The notes below the pieces were generated by a model that saw only the letters and a program-made list of their open reading frames with translations, was not told the origin of the DNA and ran no database searches. A stretch of 23,074 bases of DNA from UBA2144 sp043819035 (GTDB lineage Bacteria; Patescibacteriota; Gracilibacteria; Peribacterales; Peribacteraceae): assembly GCA_043819035.1 (NCBI GenBank), contig JBDRFD010000016.1, positions 1 to 23,074 of the forward strand, read 5' to 3'. The position numbers and the translations under genes are program-made. Positions 1 to 6,556 of this stretch are shown piece by piece. The first letter of the stretch is position 1; every line of letters starts with the position of its first letter.

Positions 1-313
1 AACATATCGTGAACAATTTGACCTCGTCCTCTCCCGTGCTGTTGCCCCTATCAACACTCTCCTCGAATACTGCGCACCATTTACAAAAGTTAAAGGACAC
101 ATCGTCCTTTGGAAAAGTATGAAGATTGAACAGGAGCTCAAAGACTCTCTCCTCGCACGCGCAGAACTCTCCTGCCATTTAACTGGGCAACACAAGTACG
201 AACTACCCGAAAGTTTTGGAAAACGTCAGCTTTTGATCTTTGAAAAAACTTTTAAGACATCTGAAAAATATCCAAGAGAGATAGGAATACCAAAGAAGAA
301 ACCGATCGTTTAA
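1..313 (+). CDS. rsmG: 16S rRNA (guanine-N7)-methyltransferase RsmG, C-terminal part (5' truncated by window)
   Basis: The frame is open from base 2 and ends at TAA 311-313, giving about 103 residues. RsmG methylates N7 of G527 in 16S rRNA in the 30S subunit using SAM. Visible family hallmarks are FDLVLSRAVAPINTLLEYC near the beginning (the SRA motif of the SAM-binding fold) and the C-terminal tail YPREIGIPKKKPIV, which matches the usual YPR-x-x-G-x-PKKKP ending. The N-terminal half lies outside the window. The stop codon runs directly into a heptamer inverted repeat, so no space separates coding sequence from repeat. The next gene, rlmE, is also an rRNA methyltransferase, so this corner groups rRNA modification functions. 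Confidence 0.9.
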   Translation, partial: TYREQFDLVLSRAVAPINTLLEYCAPFTKVKGHIVLWKSMKIEQELKDSLLARAELSCHLTGQHKYELPESFGKRQLLIFEKTFKTSEKYPREIGIPKKKPIV

Positions 314-418
314 TTGACAATGAACAATGGACAATTGACAATTCTAAAGCGACTCGAATGTCTTTACTGTGAACGATTCACCCAATTGTCAATTATCAAT
401 TGTCAATTGTTCATTCTC
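311..418. repeat. heptamer inverted repeat (ORF-less copy)
   Basis: The left arm (about 313-345) reads as heptamers TTGACAA, TGAACAA, TGGACAA, TTGACAA. The right arm (about 383-418) reads AATTGTC, AATTATC, AATTGTC, AATTGTT. The reverse complement of the right arm matches the left arm over about 26 bases with few mismatches, with one extra heptamer on the right, so the element can fold into a long hairpin with a loop of about 38 nt. It begins at the rsmG stop codon and ends just before the rlmE start. The unit TTGACA equals the sigma70 -35 consensus. Confidence 0.85.
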
Positions 419-421
419 CCC

Positions 422-1009
422 ATGCCAAAGCGTTACATCCCCAACGACAACTGGAGCCAAAAGGCACAGAAAGAAGGCTATCGTGCCAGATCTGTGTACA
501 AACTCAAAGAGCTCGATGAACGATTCAAACTGCTCAAACCCAATATGAAAGTCTTAGACTTGGGAGCAGCTCCGGGAAGCTGGCTGCAATACACTGCCCA
601 AAAGGTAGGACCTAAAGGCAAAGTGATCGGTATAGACCTTCAGGAAATTGAGCCTATCGATGGCGTTAAAACATTCCAGCAGGACATCACAGATCTCGAA
701 GGAATCGTTACAATTCTTAAATCTGAGAGAGTTGATCACGTTGACCTTATTCTCTCTGATCTAGCTCCTTCCACAAGTGGAATACAGGATGTCGATCAGT
801 GGAAGTCCATAAAGCTCAGCCAATCAGTTCTGGACGTTGCGCGAAAGTTTCTTAAGCCCGGAGGGACGTGTGTGCTAAAAGTGTTACGTGGAGCTGACTT
901 TGATAAGTTTTTGATGATAGTAAAAAATGAATGGAAAAGTGTTAAATCTGCGCAAGTAAAAGCGAGCAGAGATAGGAGTAAGGAAATATATCTCGTGCTT
1001 ACTAATTGA
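422..1009 (+). CDS. rlmE: 23S rRNA (uridine-2'-O)-methyltransferase RlmE/FtsJ
   Basis: This 195-aa protein has the length and layout of RlmE, which 2'-O-methylates U2552 in the 23S A-loop. The SAM-binding motif VLDLGAAPGSW is at about residues 40-50. The catalytic K-D-K-E set is visible: K in RARSVYKLKE, D in LILSDLAP, K in CVLKVLRG, and E in SKEIYLV. The frame stays open back to 314, but that extension is only translated repeat (MNNGQLTI...), so I chose ATG 422, which gives the typical MPKRYIPNDNW start. The stop codon TGA (1007-1009) is formed by the first bases of the next heptamer repeat. A -35-like TTGTCA for this gene could come from the preceding repeat array. Confidence 0.93.
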   Translation: MPKRYIPNDNWSQKAQKEGYRARSVYKLKELDERFKLLKPNMKVLDLGAAPGSWLQYTAQKVGPKGKVIGIDLQEIEPIDGVKTFQQDITDLEGIVTILKSERVDHVDLILSDLAPSTSGIQDVDQWKSIKLSQSVLDVARKFLKPGGTCVLKVLRGADFDKFLMIVKNEWKSVKSAQVKASRDRSKEIYLVLTN

Positions 1010-1446
1010 CAATGGACAATGGACAATTGATGATGTACGGCTATGGTTGGATATAATCCTTGTACGCGAGAAAAGTTATACTTTTGCACTTCATATTATT
1101 GATGCGTATGAATTCCTAATTGCTCGTAAAGAATTTGTTCTTGGAAAACAACTACTCAAATCTGGAACAAGCATTGGTGCGAATGTGGAAGAAGCATTGC
1201 ATGGGCAATCAAAAAAGGATTTTATTTCGAAGCTTTCAATTTCCTTAAAAGAAGCGCAGGAAGCACATTATTGGATTAGGCTATTGAGAGACAAAAATAA
1301 ATTAGATGGGAAAGCTGCATTAGACCTTCTCAAAGAGGCAGAAGAATTATGCAAATTGCTTACTTCAATTATCAAAACATCGAAGAGGACACTCACAAGA
1401 AAAGCCACCGTTTAATTGTCAATTGTCAATTATCAATTATCCATTC
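1003..1446. mobile_element. candidate element: four-helix-bundle gene bracketed by inverted heptamer arrays
   Basis: The left array (about 1003-1031) reads TTGACAA, TGGACAA, TGGACAA, TTGATGA. The right array (about 1411-1446) reads AATTGTC, AATTGTC, AATTATC, AATTATC, CATTC. The arrays are inverted relative to each other and partly complementary (AATGGA-x-AAT-x-GA-x-AATTGA). The four-helix-bundle ORF fills the space between them almost completely. The same architecture without an ORF occurs at 311-418. Interpretation as a mobile or repeat-borne cassette is inference; no transposase or target-site duplication is visible. Confidence 0.5.
1047..1415 (+). CDS. four-helix-bundle protein (23S rRNA intervening-sequence-protein family)
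   Basis: This 122-aa helical protein carries family signatures VREKSYTFALHIIDAYEF near the N-terminus and LLKSGTSIGANVEEA at about residues 37-51, then a long amphipathic helix (SISLKEAQEAHYWIRLL). The family (TIGR02436-type, related to the S23/IVP proteins found inside 23S rRNA insertions and to Avd of diversity-generating retroelements) has no settled biochemical role. No ATG fits; TTG at 1047 is the best start for the conserved N-terminus. A perfect TATAAT (1052-1057) lies just inside the frame, so the start is uncertain. The stop TAA abuts the right repeat array. The gene sits between rlmE and ftsE with no evident functional link to either. Confidence 0.85.
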   Translation: MDIILVREKSYTFALHIIDAYEFLIARKEFVLGKQLLKSGTSIGANVEEALHGQSKKDFISKLSISLKEAQEAHYWIRLLRDKNKLDGKAALDLLKEAEELCKLLTSIIKTSKRTLTRKATV

Positions 1447-1457
1447 ACACTGTGTGC

Positions 1458-2255
1458 ATGATCGTCTTAAAAAATGTATCGAAAACTTTCAGCCGTAGAA
1501 AGGTCTTGGACGATGTTTCTTTGCAAGTTGATCCTGGAGAGTTTGTCTGCATTACCGGAACCAGTGGTGCCGGAAAATCTACGCTGATGCATATTCTGGC
1601 CGGTGCGGAAACTGCGACAATGGGAACCGTGGAAGTGGATGGAGTGGATCTGAGGATTGTTCCTCCCATTGCTCTGAGAATATTTCGGAGACGTGTGGGC
1701 GTGGTTTTTCAGGATTACAAACTTCTCCCACATAAGACTGTTGCACAGAACATTGCCTTCCCTCTGGAAGTATGCGGTGCGACGAATGTGCAGATTGAGG
1801 GGCGAGTCACAGAGCTACTCAGACAAATGCACCTTGTGAAGGTAGCAAATGCACTCCCACGCGAACTATCCGGAGGAGAGCAGGCCAGAGCCGCAATCGC
1901 ACGCGCAATCGTGCATTCCCCCTATATCCTGCTTGCCGATGAACCTACGGGGAATCTGGACCCGGCACAGTCTCTTCTTATCCTCAAGCTCTTCAAGGCT
2001 ATCAATAAAGATGGAACGACCGTTGTCATTGCCACGCATGACTCCGGGCTCGTGGATGCATTAAAGGAACGTGTGATTACGCTGGAAGACGGCAGAGTGG
2101 TTAGGGATAGCCCGGGTGGTTATCGAAAAGCTACAGCGAATAAGACAAAATCCGAGCCTGTGTCTGTTCATGAGAAACCAACTGAAAAACCAATAAAAGT
2201 GGAATCTTTGGACCCAAAAAGGCGAAAAGTGCGTATCACGGCGATTCGTTCGTAA
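1458..2255 (+). CDS. ftsE: cell-division ABC transporter ATPase FtsE
   Basis: This 265-aa protein is an ABC ATPase. Walker A is ITGTSGAGKST, the Q-loop is VGVVFQDYKLL, the signature is LSGGEQARAAIARAI, Walker B with D-loop is ILLADEPTGNLDP, and the H-switch is VIATHD. The GVVFQDYKLLPHKTVAQNIAFPLEV segment is typical of FtsE, which works with the membrane protein FtsX to control peptidoglycan hydrolases at the septum. The ORF extends upstream to 1416 through translated repeat, so ATG 1458 (MIVLKNVSK) is the likely start; a repeat-derived TTGTCA lies about 17 bp from a weak -10. It carries a charged C-terminal tail of roughly 45 residues after the ABC core. No ftsX follows; purM is next. Confidence 0.88.
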   Translation: MIVLKNVSKTFSRRKVLDDVSLQVDPGEFVCITGTSGAGKSTLMHILAGAETATMGTVEVDGVDLRIVPPIALRIFRRRVGVVFQDYKLLPHKTVAQNIAFPLEVCGATNVQIEGRVTELLRQMHLVKVANALPRELSGGEQARAAIARAIVHSPYILLADEPTGNLDPAQSLLILKLFKAINKDGTTVVIATHDSGLVDALKERVITLEDGRVVRDSPGGYRKATANKTKSEPVSVHEKPTEKPIKVESLDPKRRKVRITAIRS

Positions 2256-2386
2256 GAAAAAAGATAAAAGGGCAAAAAGGGCAAAAAAGGATGGTGCTGC
2301 TATTGGAAGCAGCGACGCGGCGTCGCTGCTGAGCCTGGTTTAATCCTTTTTTTCCCTTTTTTCTTTTTTTCCTTTTTTTCTTAACA
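2256..2386. repeat. GGGCAAAAA-type inverted repeat, copy A
   Basis: The left arm (about 2257-2290) is built of units such as AAAAGGGC and AAAAAGGGC. The right arm (2345-2380) is the matching pyrimidine tract CCTTTTTTTCCC repeated. An inner perfect 9-bp stem GCAGCGACG/CGTCGCTGC (2308-2328) lies in the loop. The element starts directly after the ftsE stop and ends shortly before the purM promoter. The U-rich 3' side could terminate ftsE transcription. Related copies lie at 6415-6508 and 7304-7403. Confidence 0.8.
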
Positions 2387-2412
2387 CCGTAGCACTCAGT
2401 AGAATCAAATAG

Positions 2413-2418
2413 TACAAT
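2413..2418 (+). promoter_or_regulatory. -10 element of purM, leaderless
   Basis: TACAAT lies 6 nt before the purM ATG at 2425, so transcription would start at or next to the start codon. No convincing -35 is seen at 16-18 bp, and there is no Shine-Dalgarno sequence. Confidence 0.6.
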
Positions 2419-2424
2419 CCAGTC

Positions 2425-3474
2425 ATGACCGACTACCGTGACGCAGGCGTCGACATCGAACAAGGAGACAAAGCGTCTGCTTCTGCGTACGCGCATGCAG
2501 CATCTACCTTTGCTTCCCGTAAAGGCATGATTGGGGAACCGGTGCTCGAGAAGGATGGCTTTGCAGGTTTTCTGGACATGGGTGACTACTACCTCGTTCA
2601 GAGCGATGACTCCACCGGTACGAAGATTGACCTGGCATTCACCATCGGGAAACTCGATACCCTTGGATATGACCTTGTCGCAATGGTGGCGGACGATGCG
2701 GTGTGTACTGGTGCAGAGCCCATCAGTATTTCCAATACGCTCGATGTTCCAAAGATTGACCAAAATGTTATCGACCAGTTAATGGGCGGACTTGCGAAGG
2801 CTTGTAGTGAACAGAAGATCGTCATTCCCGCTGGCGAAATTGCAGAAGTACCCGGTGCGGTTGAGAAAGGTGTATGGAGTGCGACAGTTGTCGGGATTGT
2901 CGAAAAAGACAAGGTACTCAAACCTGAAACGATTGAAGCCGGTGACGTCATCATTGCTCTGAAGTCAGCAGGCCCGCGCTGTAACGGCTACTCACTCATC
3001 CGAAAAATTCTCGAAGGGAATCTCAATGAAGAATGGAAGGATGGTCAGACGTGGGGGGAGGTTATGCTCACACCAAGCATTATCTACAGCTCAAAGCTTC
3101 TGGAACTTCTTGGGCGATTCGGAGAAGAACGCAAAGTGAATGTGAAAGGACTCGCGCATATAACCGGAGGAGGAATTCCCAGTAAGCTCGGGCGAACTCT
3201 TAAGAAGAGTGGATTAGGTGCAGAGCTGACTGACTTGTGGGCACCACATGAAGCTCTTGTTGACGTGATTAAACTTGGAGAAGTGCCAACAGATGAAGCC
3301 TATAGAACGTGGAATATGGGTAATGGGATGATGGTGGTCGTAGGTAAAGATGAAGCTCAGAAGGCTCTGAAAATGTTGAATGGCGACAAGATCGAAGCGA
3401 AACGTGCAGGAATGGTATGCAAGAGTCACACTATCACCATCAACGCCTTTGACGGTACAGAAGTGACATTCTAG
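2425..3474 (+). CDS. purM: phosphoribosylformylglycinamidine cyclo-ligase (AIR synthetase)
   Basis: This 349-aa protein has the normal length of PurM, which closes FGAM to AIR with ATP in purine synthesis. Family hallmarks in order are YRDAGVDIEQGD at the N-terminus, a divergent SDDSTGTKIDLA nucleotide-binding segment, DTLGYDLVAMVADDAVCTGAE, GDVIIALKSAGPRCNGYSLIRK, LTPSIIYSSKLL, HITGGGIPSKL and WNMGNGMMVVV. The selenophosphate synthetase SelD shares the fold, but the N-terminal YRDAGVDI and the HITGGGIP motif fit PurM. The usual GVGTK is DSTGTK here. ATG 2425 sits 6 nt downstream of TACAAT. No other purine gene is in the window. Confidence 0.93.
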   Translation: MTDYRDAGVDIEQGDKASASAYAHAASTFASRKGMIGEPVLEKDGFAGFLDMGDYYLVQSDDSTGTKIDLAFTIGKLDTLGYDLVAMVADDAVCTGAEPISISNTLDVPKIDQNVIDQLMGGLAKACSEQKIVIPAGEIAEVPGAVEKGVWSATVVGIVEKDKVLKPETIEAGDVIIALKSAGPRCNGYSLIRKILEGNLNEEWKDGQTWGEVMLTPSIIYSSKLLELLGRFGEERKVNVKGLAHITGGGIPSKLGRTLKKSGLGAELTDLWAPHEALVDVIKLGEVPTDEAYRTWNMGNGMMVVVGKDEAQKALKMLNGDKIEAKRAGMVCKSHTITINAFDGTEVTF

Positions 3475-3503
3475 GTACAGAGCAGTTTCGCTTGACACGA
3501 TAC

Positions 3504-3533
3504 TTGCAAAATGAAAGTGCTTTTGAGTAGATT
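3504..3533 (+). promoter_or_regulatory. possible promoter of the 3540 gene
   Basis: TTGCAA (3504-3509) and TAGATT (3528-3533) are separated by 18 bp, and the -10 ends 6 nt before ATG 3540. A consensus TTGACA at 3492-3497 has no good partner. This is a weak call that relies on the leaderless pattern seen elsewhere in the window. Confidence 0.35.
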
Positions 3534-3539
3534 TCCTTA

Positions 3540-4352
3540 ATGCGCAATCGAAATCCTGAATCTTCGCACGCTGGAAGAAGATGTGATCGGAGATCGTTCA
3601 TGGATGCAAGTGCCCGAAAGATCGCTCTCGTAAGTGGTGGAATCATCTTGAGTGCAATCGAGTTACTGCAACCAAAGAATCCTCAGAAAAGCTTAAAGGA
3701 AGAATCGCTCGATCCATACGAACTTCAACAAATACTTCGCACAGAGCTTGGGAACATTTCATTCAGCGAACAATATGCCAAGAGAGAATCTAATCCTGAC
3801 GAAACATCCACTGACCCATTTGTAGTGGCTTCCGCTGCTATCGATAGGCTTGAGCAAGAGAATCTCGGTGAAATGATCGCCAATTCATTTCGATGGGCAA
3901 ACAGTTATCAGCTCTCGGAGGAAGCAGCTTCACACCTCGATCAAAGCGCACTCGATTGTAATGATACTGCTCGCAGAACTTGTGATCGATTATCGAAGCA
4001 CAGTATCCCGATGTACCTCCTTTCCATCTGCCCACAGAATGCTCGTCAACTCTTCGAATACGAATGGCACCAAATGGCAACTTGTAAAATGGGGCGCGAG
4101 TATTATTTGGTCATCGACAATGAATCCCGGGCAACCTTGTGGCACGGAACACTTCATGAATTTGTCGCACAGCGTGACTCAGACGTTTCTATGCGCATTC
4201 TTCCCATGGTTGGCATCTCACGATACATCGAACCGAAGCACGATATCGCACCTTCGAAGTTCCTCATGCAGCTTGTGCATGCCGAAGGCGAAAACGATAT
4301 GGAATGGCTCAATATCAGCGCCCCACTCAATCCAAGAGTCCATCTTGCCTAA
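3540..4352 (+). CDS. hypothetical protein, possible transglutaminase-like cysteine-protease fold
   Basis: This 270-aa protein has no firm homologue that I recognise. A weak hydrophobic stretch (ALVSGGIILSAIELL, about residues 29-43) could be a membrane anchor or a poor signal. The C-terminal half has an order of residues like transglutaminase-like peptidases: Cys140 (LDCNDTARRTCDRL), His177 (YEWHQMAT) and Asp193 (YYLVIDNE), followed by WHGTLHEFV. That order, with the typical hydrophobic strand before the Asp, is suggestive only. The start at 3540 fits a -10 at 6 nt; ATG 3600 is an alternative. It lies between purM and the leu leader, transcribed in the same direction, with 65 bp to purM. Confidence 0.7.
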   Translation: MRNRNPESSHAGRRCDRRSFMDASARKIALVSGGIILSAIELLQPKNPQKSLKEESLDPYELQQILRTELGNISFSEQYAKRESNPDETSTDPFVVASAAIDRLEQENLGEMIANSFRWANSYQLSEEAASHLDQSALDCNDTARRTCDRLSKHSIPMYLLSICPQNARQLFEYEWHQMATCKMGREYYLVIDNESRATLWHGTLHEFVAQRDSDVSMRILPMVGISRYIEPKHDIAPSKFLMQLVHAEGENDMEWLNISAPLNPRVHLA

Positions 4353-4364
4353 TTTCAATCCCAC

Positions 4365-4392
4365 TTGACAACCTCAAAAAGCCTACTACAAT
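4365..4392 (+). promoter_or_regulatory. leu leader promoter
   Basis: TTGACA (4365-4370), 16-bp spacer, TACAAT (4387-4392). The predicted start of transcription is near 4399, a few nt before the in-frame ATG at 4403. The same geometry recurs in the aspartokinase and trp leaders. Confidence 0.8.
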
Positions 4393-4402
4393 GACGTCAC
4401 TT

Positions 4403-4495
4403 ATGTACCAGAGAAGCCTTCTTCTCGGCCTTCTCCTCACTGCCCTGAGCGCAGTCGAAGGGCTCCTTAACAAGGAAGGCGGGTTGCGTGCATAA
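4403..4495 (+). CDS. leuL: leucine leader peptide
   Basis: This 30-aa peptide has 10 Leu residues: MYQRSLLLGLLLTALSAVEG, then LLNKEGGLRA, with stop TAA. It is followed within 50 bp by a terminator hairpin and then leuA, the classical layout of ribosome-mediated attenuation by charged tRNA-Leu. An in-frame ATG at 4391 exists but overlaps the -10 box, so ATG 4403 at about +4 is preferred; the mRNA would be nearly leaderless. A REP-like palindrome (4442-4463) forms part of the coding sequence. It is not a secreted protein despite its hydrophobicity; position and codon content argue for a regulator. Confidence 0.85.
   Translation: MYQRSLLLGLLLTALSAVEGLLNKEGGLRA
4442..4463. repeat. REP-like imperfect palindrome inside leuL
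   Basis: CCCTGAGCGCAGTCGAAGGG with flanking G/C. A relative, CACTGAGCACTGTCGAAGTG, lies at 8403-8422. It can form a short hairpin and could act as the ribosome-pausing structure of the leader. Confidence 0.5.
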
Positions 4496-4511
4496 GTAGT
4501 TACTTATAAAC

Positions 4512-4546
4512 CACGAGCCCCTCTTCCAAGAAGTGGGGGTGTTTTT
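4512..4546 (+). terminator. leuA attenuator terminator
   Basis: Stem CAC-(gag)-CCCC-T-CTT pairs with AAG-T-GGGG-GTG around a 5-nt loop (CCAAG) and is followed by TTTTT at 4542-4546. One T-T mismatch and one bulge weaken it. The 3' arm GGGGG lies 9-10 nt before ATG 4549 and could act as the ribosome-binding site, so the hairpin may also block translation. Confidence 0.75.
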
Positions 4547-4548
4547 GT

Positions 4549-6174
4549 ATGTATTTCCAATTTCCCATTATGACATCTGATCATGAGAATCCTGAAGATC
4601 GTCCAATAACTATCTTTGATACAACGCTACGCGATGGTGAGCAATCGCCTGGTGCAAGTATGACGATTGCGGAAAAAATTGAAATCGCACTGGCACTTAA
4701 AGAACTTGGTGTTGATGTTATCGAAGCTGGCTTTCCCATTTCCAGTCCAGATGACTTTCTCGCCGTCGTTGAAATTGCCAGAAGCATTCGTGGGGCAACT
4801 ATATGTGCACTTGCCCGTTGCAGACCAGATGATATCGACCGTGCATGGGAAGCAGTACAACTTGCCGAGGACCCCCGCATACATGTTTTCTTGGGCACAA
4901 GTAAGATCCATATGGAAGCTCGATCTATGTCACCAGCACGAATCATCCGGATGGTCCGCGAGAGTGTTGCTCGTGCAAAACATTATTGCAGCAATATTGA
5001 ATTCTCACCGGAAGATGCCTTCCGAACAGAACATCCTTTTTTGAAAGAAGTTGTGGAAGCTGCTATCGAAGAAGGTGCCACCACTGTCAACATACCAGAT
5101 ACTGTCGGATACGCTATGCCTTCACAAATTCAACGAACGTTATCTTTTTTACAGTCAGAAGTTCCCAACATAGACCAAGCTGTAATAAGTGTACATTGCC
5201 ATAATGACCTGGGGCTTGCGGTTGCAAACAGTCTTGCCGCAGTGGAAGCAGGTGCTGGTCAGGTTGAGTGCACAATCAATGGCATAGGAGAGCGCGCTGG
5301 CAACTGTTCGTTAGAAGAAGTTGTAATGGCAATGCAAGTCAGGAGAGATATCTTGCACGCAAGAACAAGAATCAACAGAACGTTGATTGTCCCGACAAGC
5401 CAACTCGTACAAAGAGTGACATTCCCCGTACAACGAAACAAAGCTGTTGTAGGAATAAACGCCTTTGCGCATGAAGCAGGTATTCATCAGGACGGTTTCC
5501 TTAAGGACCCCGCTACCTATGAAATCATGAATCCAAGCGATGTTGGATGGGAAGAATCCGATCTTATTCTTGGCAAACACTCCGGCATGAGAGCCGTATT
5601 CGCACACCTTGATAAGTACGGGCTACCGCACGACAAAAAACATGCCGATATATTCAGAAGGCGTTTTAAGGAAGTCGCAGATGCAAAGGTAAAATCAAAA
5701 GAAGAATTCACTGATGATGATCTTCTCCAACGTGTTTACTTTCCTACTGTTGAAGAAATTCTCGCAAAGCAAAATGGAGGTCGTCCAATAATTTCCACCT
5801 GGAACCGCATAGATCCTACAAACGGGAAGGAAACTGTGGCCATTATAACCAGAGATGACAAGAAATTCATTGGTGTTGCAACAGATAAAAAATTAGGAGT
5901 GATAAATGCCCTTGTACAAGGAATGAAGAAAATCCTACCAGAGACTGATCTTCCCAGTGGCGGACTAAATGTAGAATCTGTTGGTGAGGGTTCGGAAACA
6001 AGTGCACGAGCGACTGTTACACTGCACAATGACCACATCGTTACACGAACAGCAGAAGATACGAATACTAGCAAAGCAGAAACGGATACTGTTATTGGTG
6101 CCTTCAACTGGCTCTACGCTGCTTACGAGTATCAGCTAATGGTGGACGAAGCTGCAGAGAACAACGAAACGTAG
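4549..6174 (+). CDS. leuA: 2-isopropylmalate synthase
   Basis: This 541-aa enzyme condenses acetyl-CoA with 2-oxoisovalerate, the first step of leucine synthesis. The catalytic TIM barrel begins with IFDTTLRDGEQSPGASM (about 22-38). Metal-binding HCHNDLGLAVANS is near residue 225, followed by NGIGERAGNCSLEEVVMA; FAHEAGIHQDGFLKDPATYEIM is the typical region before the linker. The C-terminal LeuA regulatory/dimer domain (about 420-530) includes SARATVTLHNDH and TDTVIGAFNWLYA. Length fits long-type bacterial LeuA rather than homocitrate synthase, and the Leu leader supports leucine over citramalate. ATG 4549 is placed after the G-rich terminator arm; ATG 4570 is an alternative. No leuB, leuC or leuD is in the window. 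Confidence 0.93.
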   Translation: MYFQFPIMTSDHENPEDRPITIFDTTLRDGEQSPGASMTIAEKIEIALALKELGVDVIEAGFPISSPDDFLAVVEIARSIRGATICALARCRPDDIDRAWEAVQLAEDPRIHVFLGTSKIHMEARSMSPARIIRMVRESVARAKHYCSNIEFSPEDAFRTEHPFLKEVVEAAIEEGATTVNIPDTVGYAMPSQIQRTLSFLQSEVPNIDQAVISVHCHNDLGLAVANSLAAVEAGAGQVECTINGIGERAGNCSLEEVVMAMQVRRDILHARTRINRTLIVPTSQLVQRVTFPVQRNKAVVGINAFAHEAGIHQDGFLKDPATYEIMNPSDVGWEESDLILGKHSGMRAVFAHLDKYGLPHDKKHADIFRRRFKEVADAKVKSKEEFTDDDLLQRVYFPTVEEILAKQNGGRPIISTWNRIDPTNGKETVAIITRDDKKFIGVATDKKLGVINALVQGMKKILPETDLPSGGLNVESVGEGSETSARATVTLHNDHIVTRTAEDTNTSKAETDTVIGAFNWLYAAYEYQLMVDEAAENNET

Positions 6175-6177
6175 TTC

Positions 6178-6363
6178 TCATTCCCCCTTTACCGATTTTT
6201 CAAACTGCACCCTAGTAAGGCCCGGAGAAACCCGAGACACTCTCTCTATGATCTTATCCTTTACCGCCGCAGACTTGGCGCTGGCGTACTGCGCGCGAAG
6301 GTGCGCGAGTTTCTTGTGCCTAATGCGCCTACTGTGTATCTCTCGCTGTCGAATGCGGCTCAT
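6178..6363 (-). CDS. small basic protein, DUF6800-like
   Basis: This 61-aa, strongly basic protein starts MSRIRQREIHSRRIRHKKLA and continues HLRAQYASAKSAAVKDKIIE. It resembles the short arginine/lysine-rich DUF6800-type proteins (E-x-x-RRR-x-RK-KL-x-KLR pattern), whose role is unknown; the identification rests on memory of the pattern. The open frame continues to 6528, but that part is translated repeat. ATG 6363 is supported by a promoter with -10 8 nt upstream. It is convergent with leuA, 3 bp between stop codons. Confidence 0.7.
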   Translation of the reverse strand: MSRIRQREIHSRRIRHKKLAHLRAQYASAKSAAVKDKIIERVSRVSPGLTRVQFEKSVKGE

Positions 6364-6371
6364 CAGAGCGT

Positions 6372-6399
6372 ATTTTACTGGAGACCGGGGTTTTTGCAA
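6372..6399 (-). promoter_or_regulatory. promoter of the small basic gene
   Basis: On the minus strand TTGCAA (6399-6394), 16-bp spacer, TAAAAT (6377-6372), then 8 nt to ATG 6363. Confidence 0.65.
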
Positions 6400-6414
6400 A
6401 TCATTGATTGATAT

Positions 6415-6508
6415 GGAAAGCAAAAAGGGAAAAAAGAGATAAAAGGGCAAAAAGGGAAAGATGTTGATTTCGGAATCCCTTTTTGCCCTTTTTGCCCTTT
6501 TTTCCTCC
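6415..6508. repeat. GGGCAAAAA-type inverted repeat, copy B
   Basis: The left arm (6415-6460) has units GCAAAAAGGG, AAAAGGGC and AAAAAGGG. The right arm (6476-6508) reads CCCTTTTTGCCCTTTTTGCC and onward. The loop is about 15 nt. This copy lies between divergent genes, so it cannot simply be the terminator of a flanking gene. Confidence 0.8.
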
Positions 6509-6541
6509 CAAGAGCATCCATCAACCATGCATACTCCATGC

Positions 6542-6547
6542 TACAAT
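6542..6547 (+). promoter_or_regulatory. -10 element of the VIT-family gene
   Basis: TACAAT ends 9 nt before ATG 6557. The -35 at 16 bp is poor. Confidence 0.5.
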
Positions 6548-6556
6548 GCTGCTTCA

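Noticed and set aside
311..1446. CRISPR array
   Set aside because: The repeats are contiguous degenerate heptamers in inverted arms, without unique spacers or cas genes.
2236..2763. Minus-strand ORF of 175 codons over the repeat and purM start
   Set aside because: It consists of translated repeat and antisense purM, with Lys-rich low-complexity sequence.
2425..3474. Assignment as selenide, water dikinase (SelD)
   Set aside because: Same fold, but YRDAGVDI and HITGGGIP point to PurM, and no Cys/Sec active-site loop is present.
3961..4368. Plus-strand ORF of 135 codons overlapping the hypothetical gene
   Set aside because: Alternative frame of the 3540 gene; Ser/Cys/Trp-rich composition typical of a shadow frame.
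6415..6508. Simple rho-independent terminator
   Set aside because: This copy of the A/T-rich repeat lies between divergent genes, so it terminates neither flanking gene.
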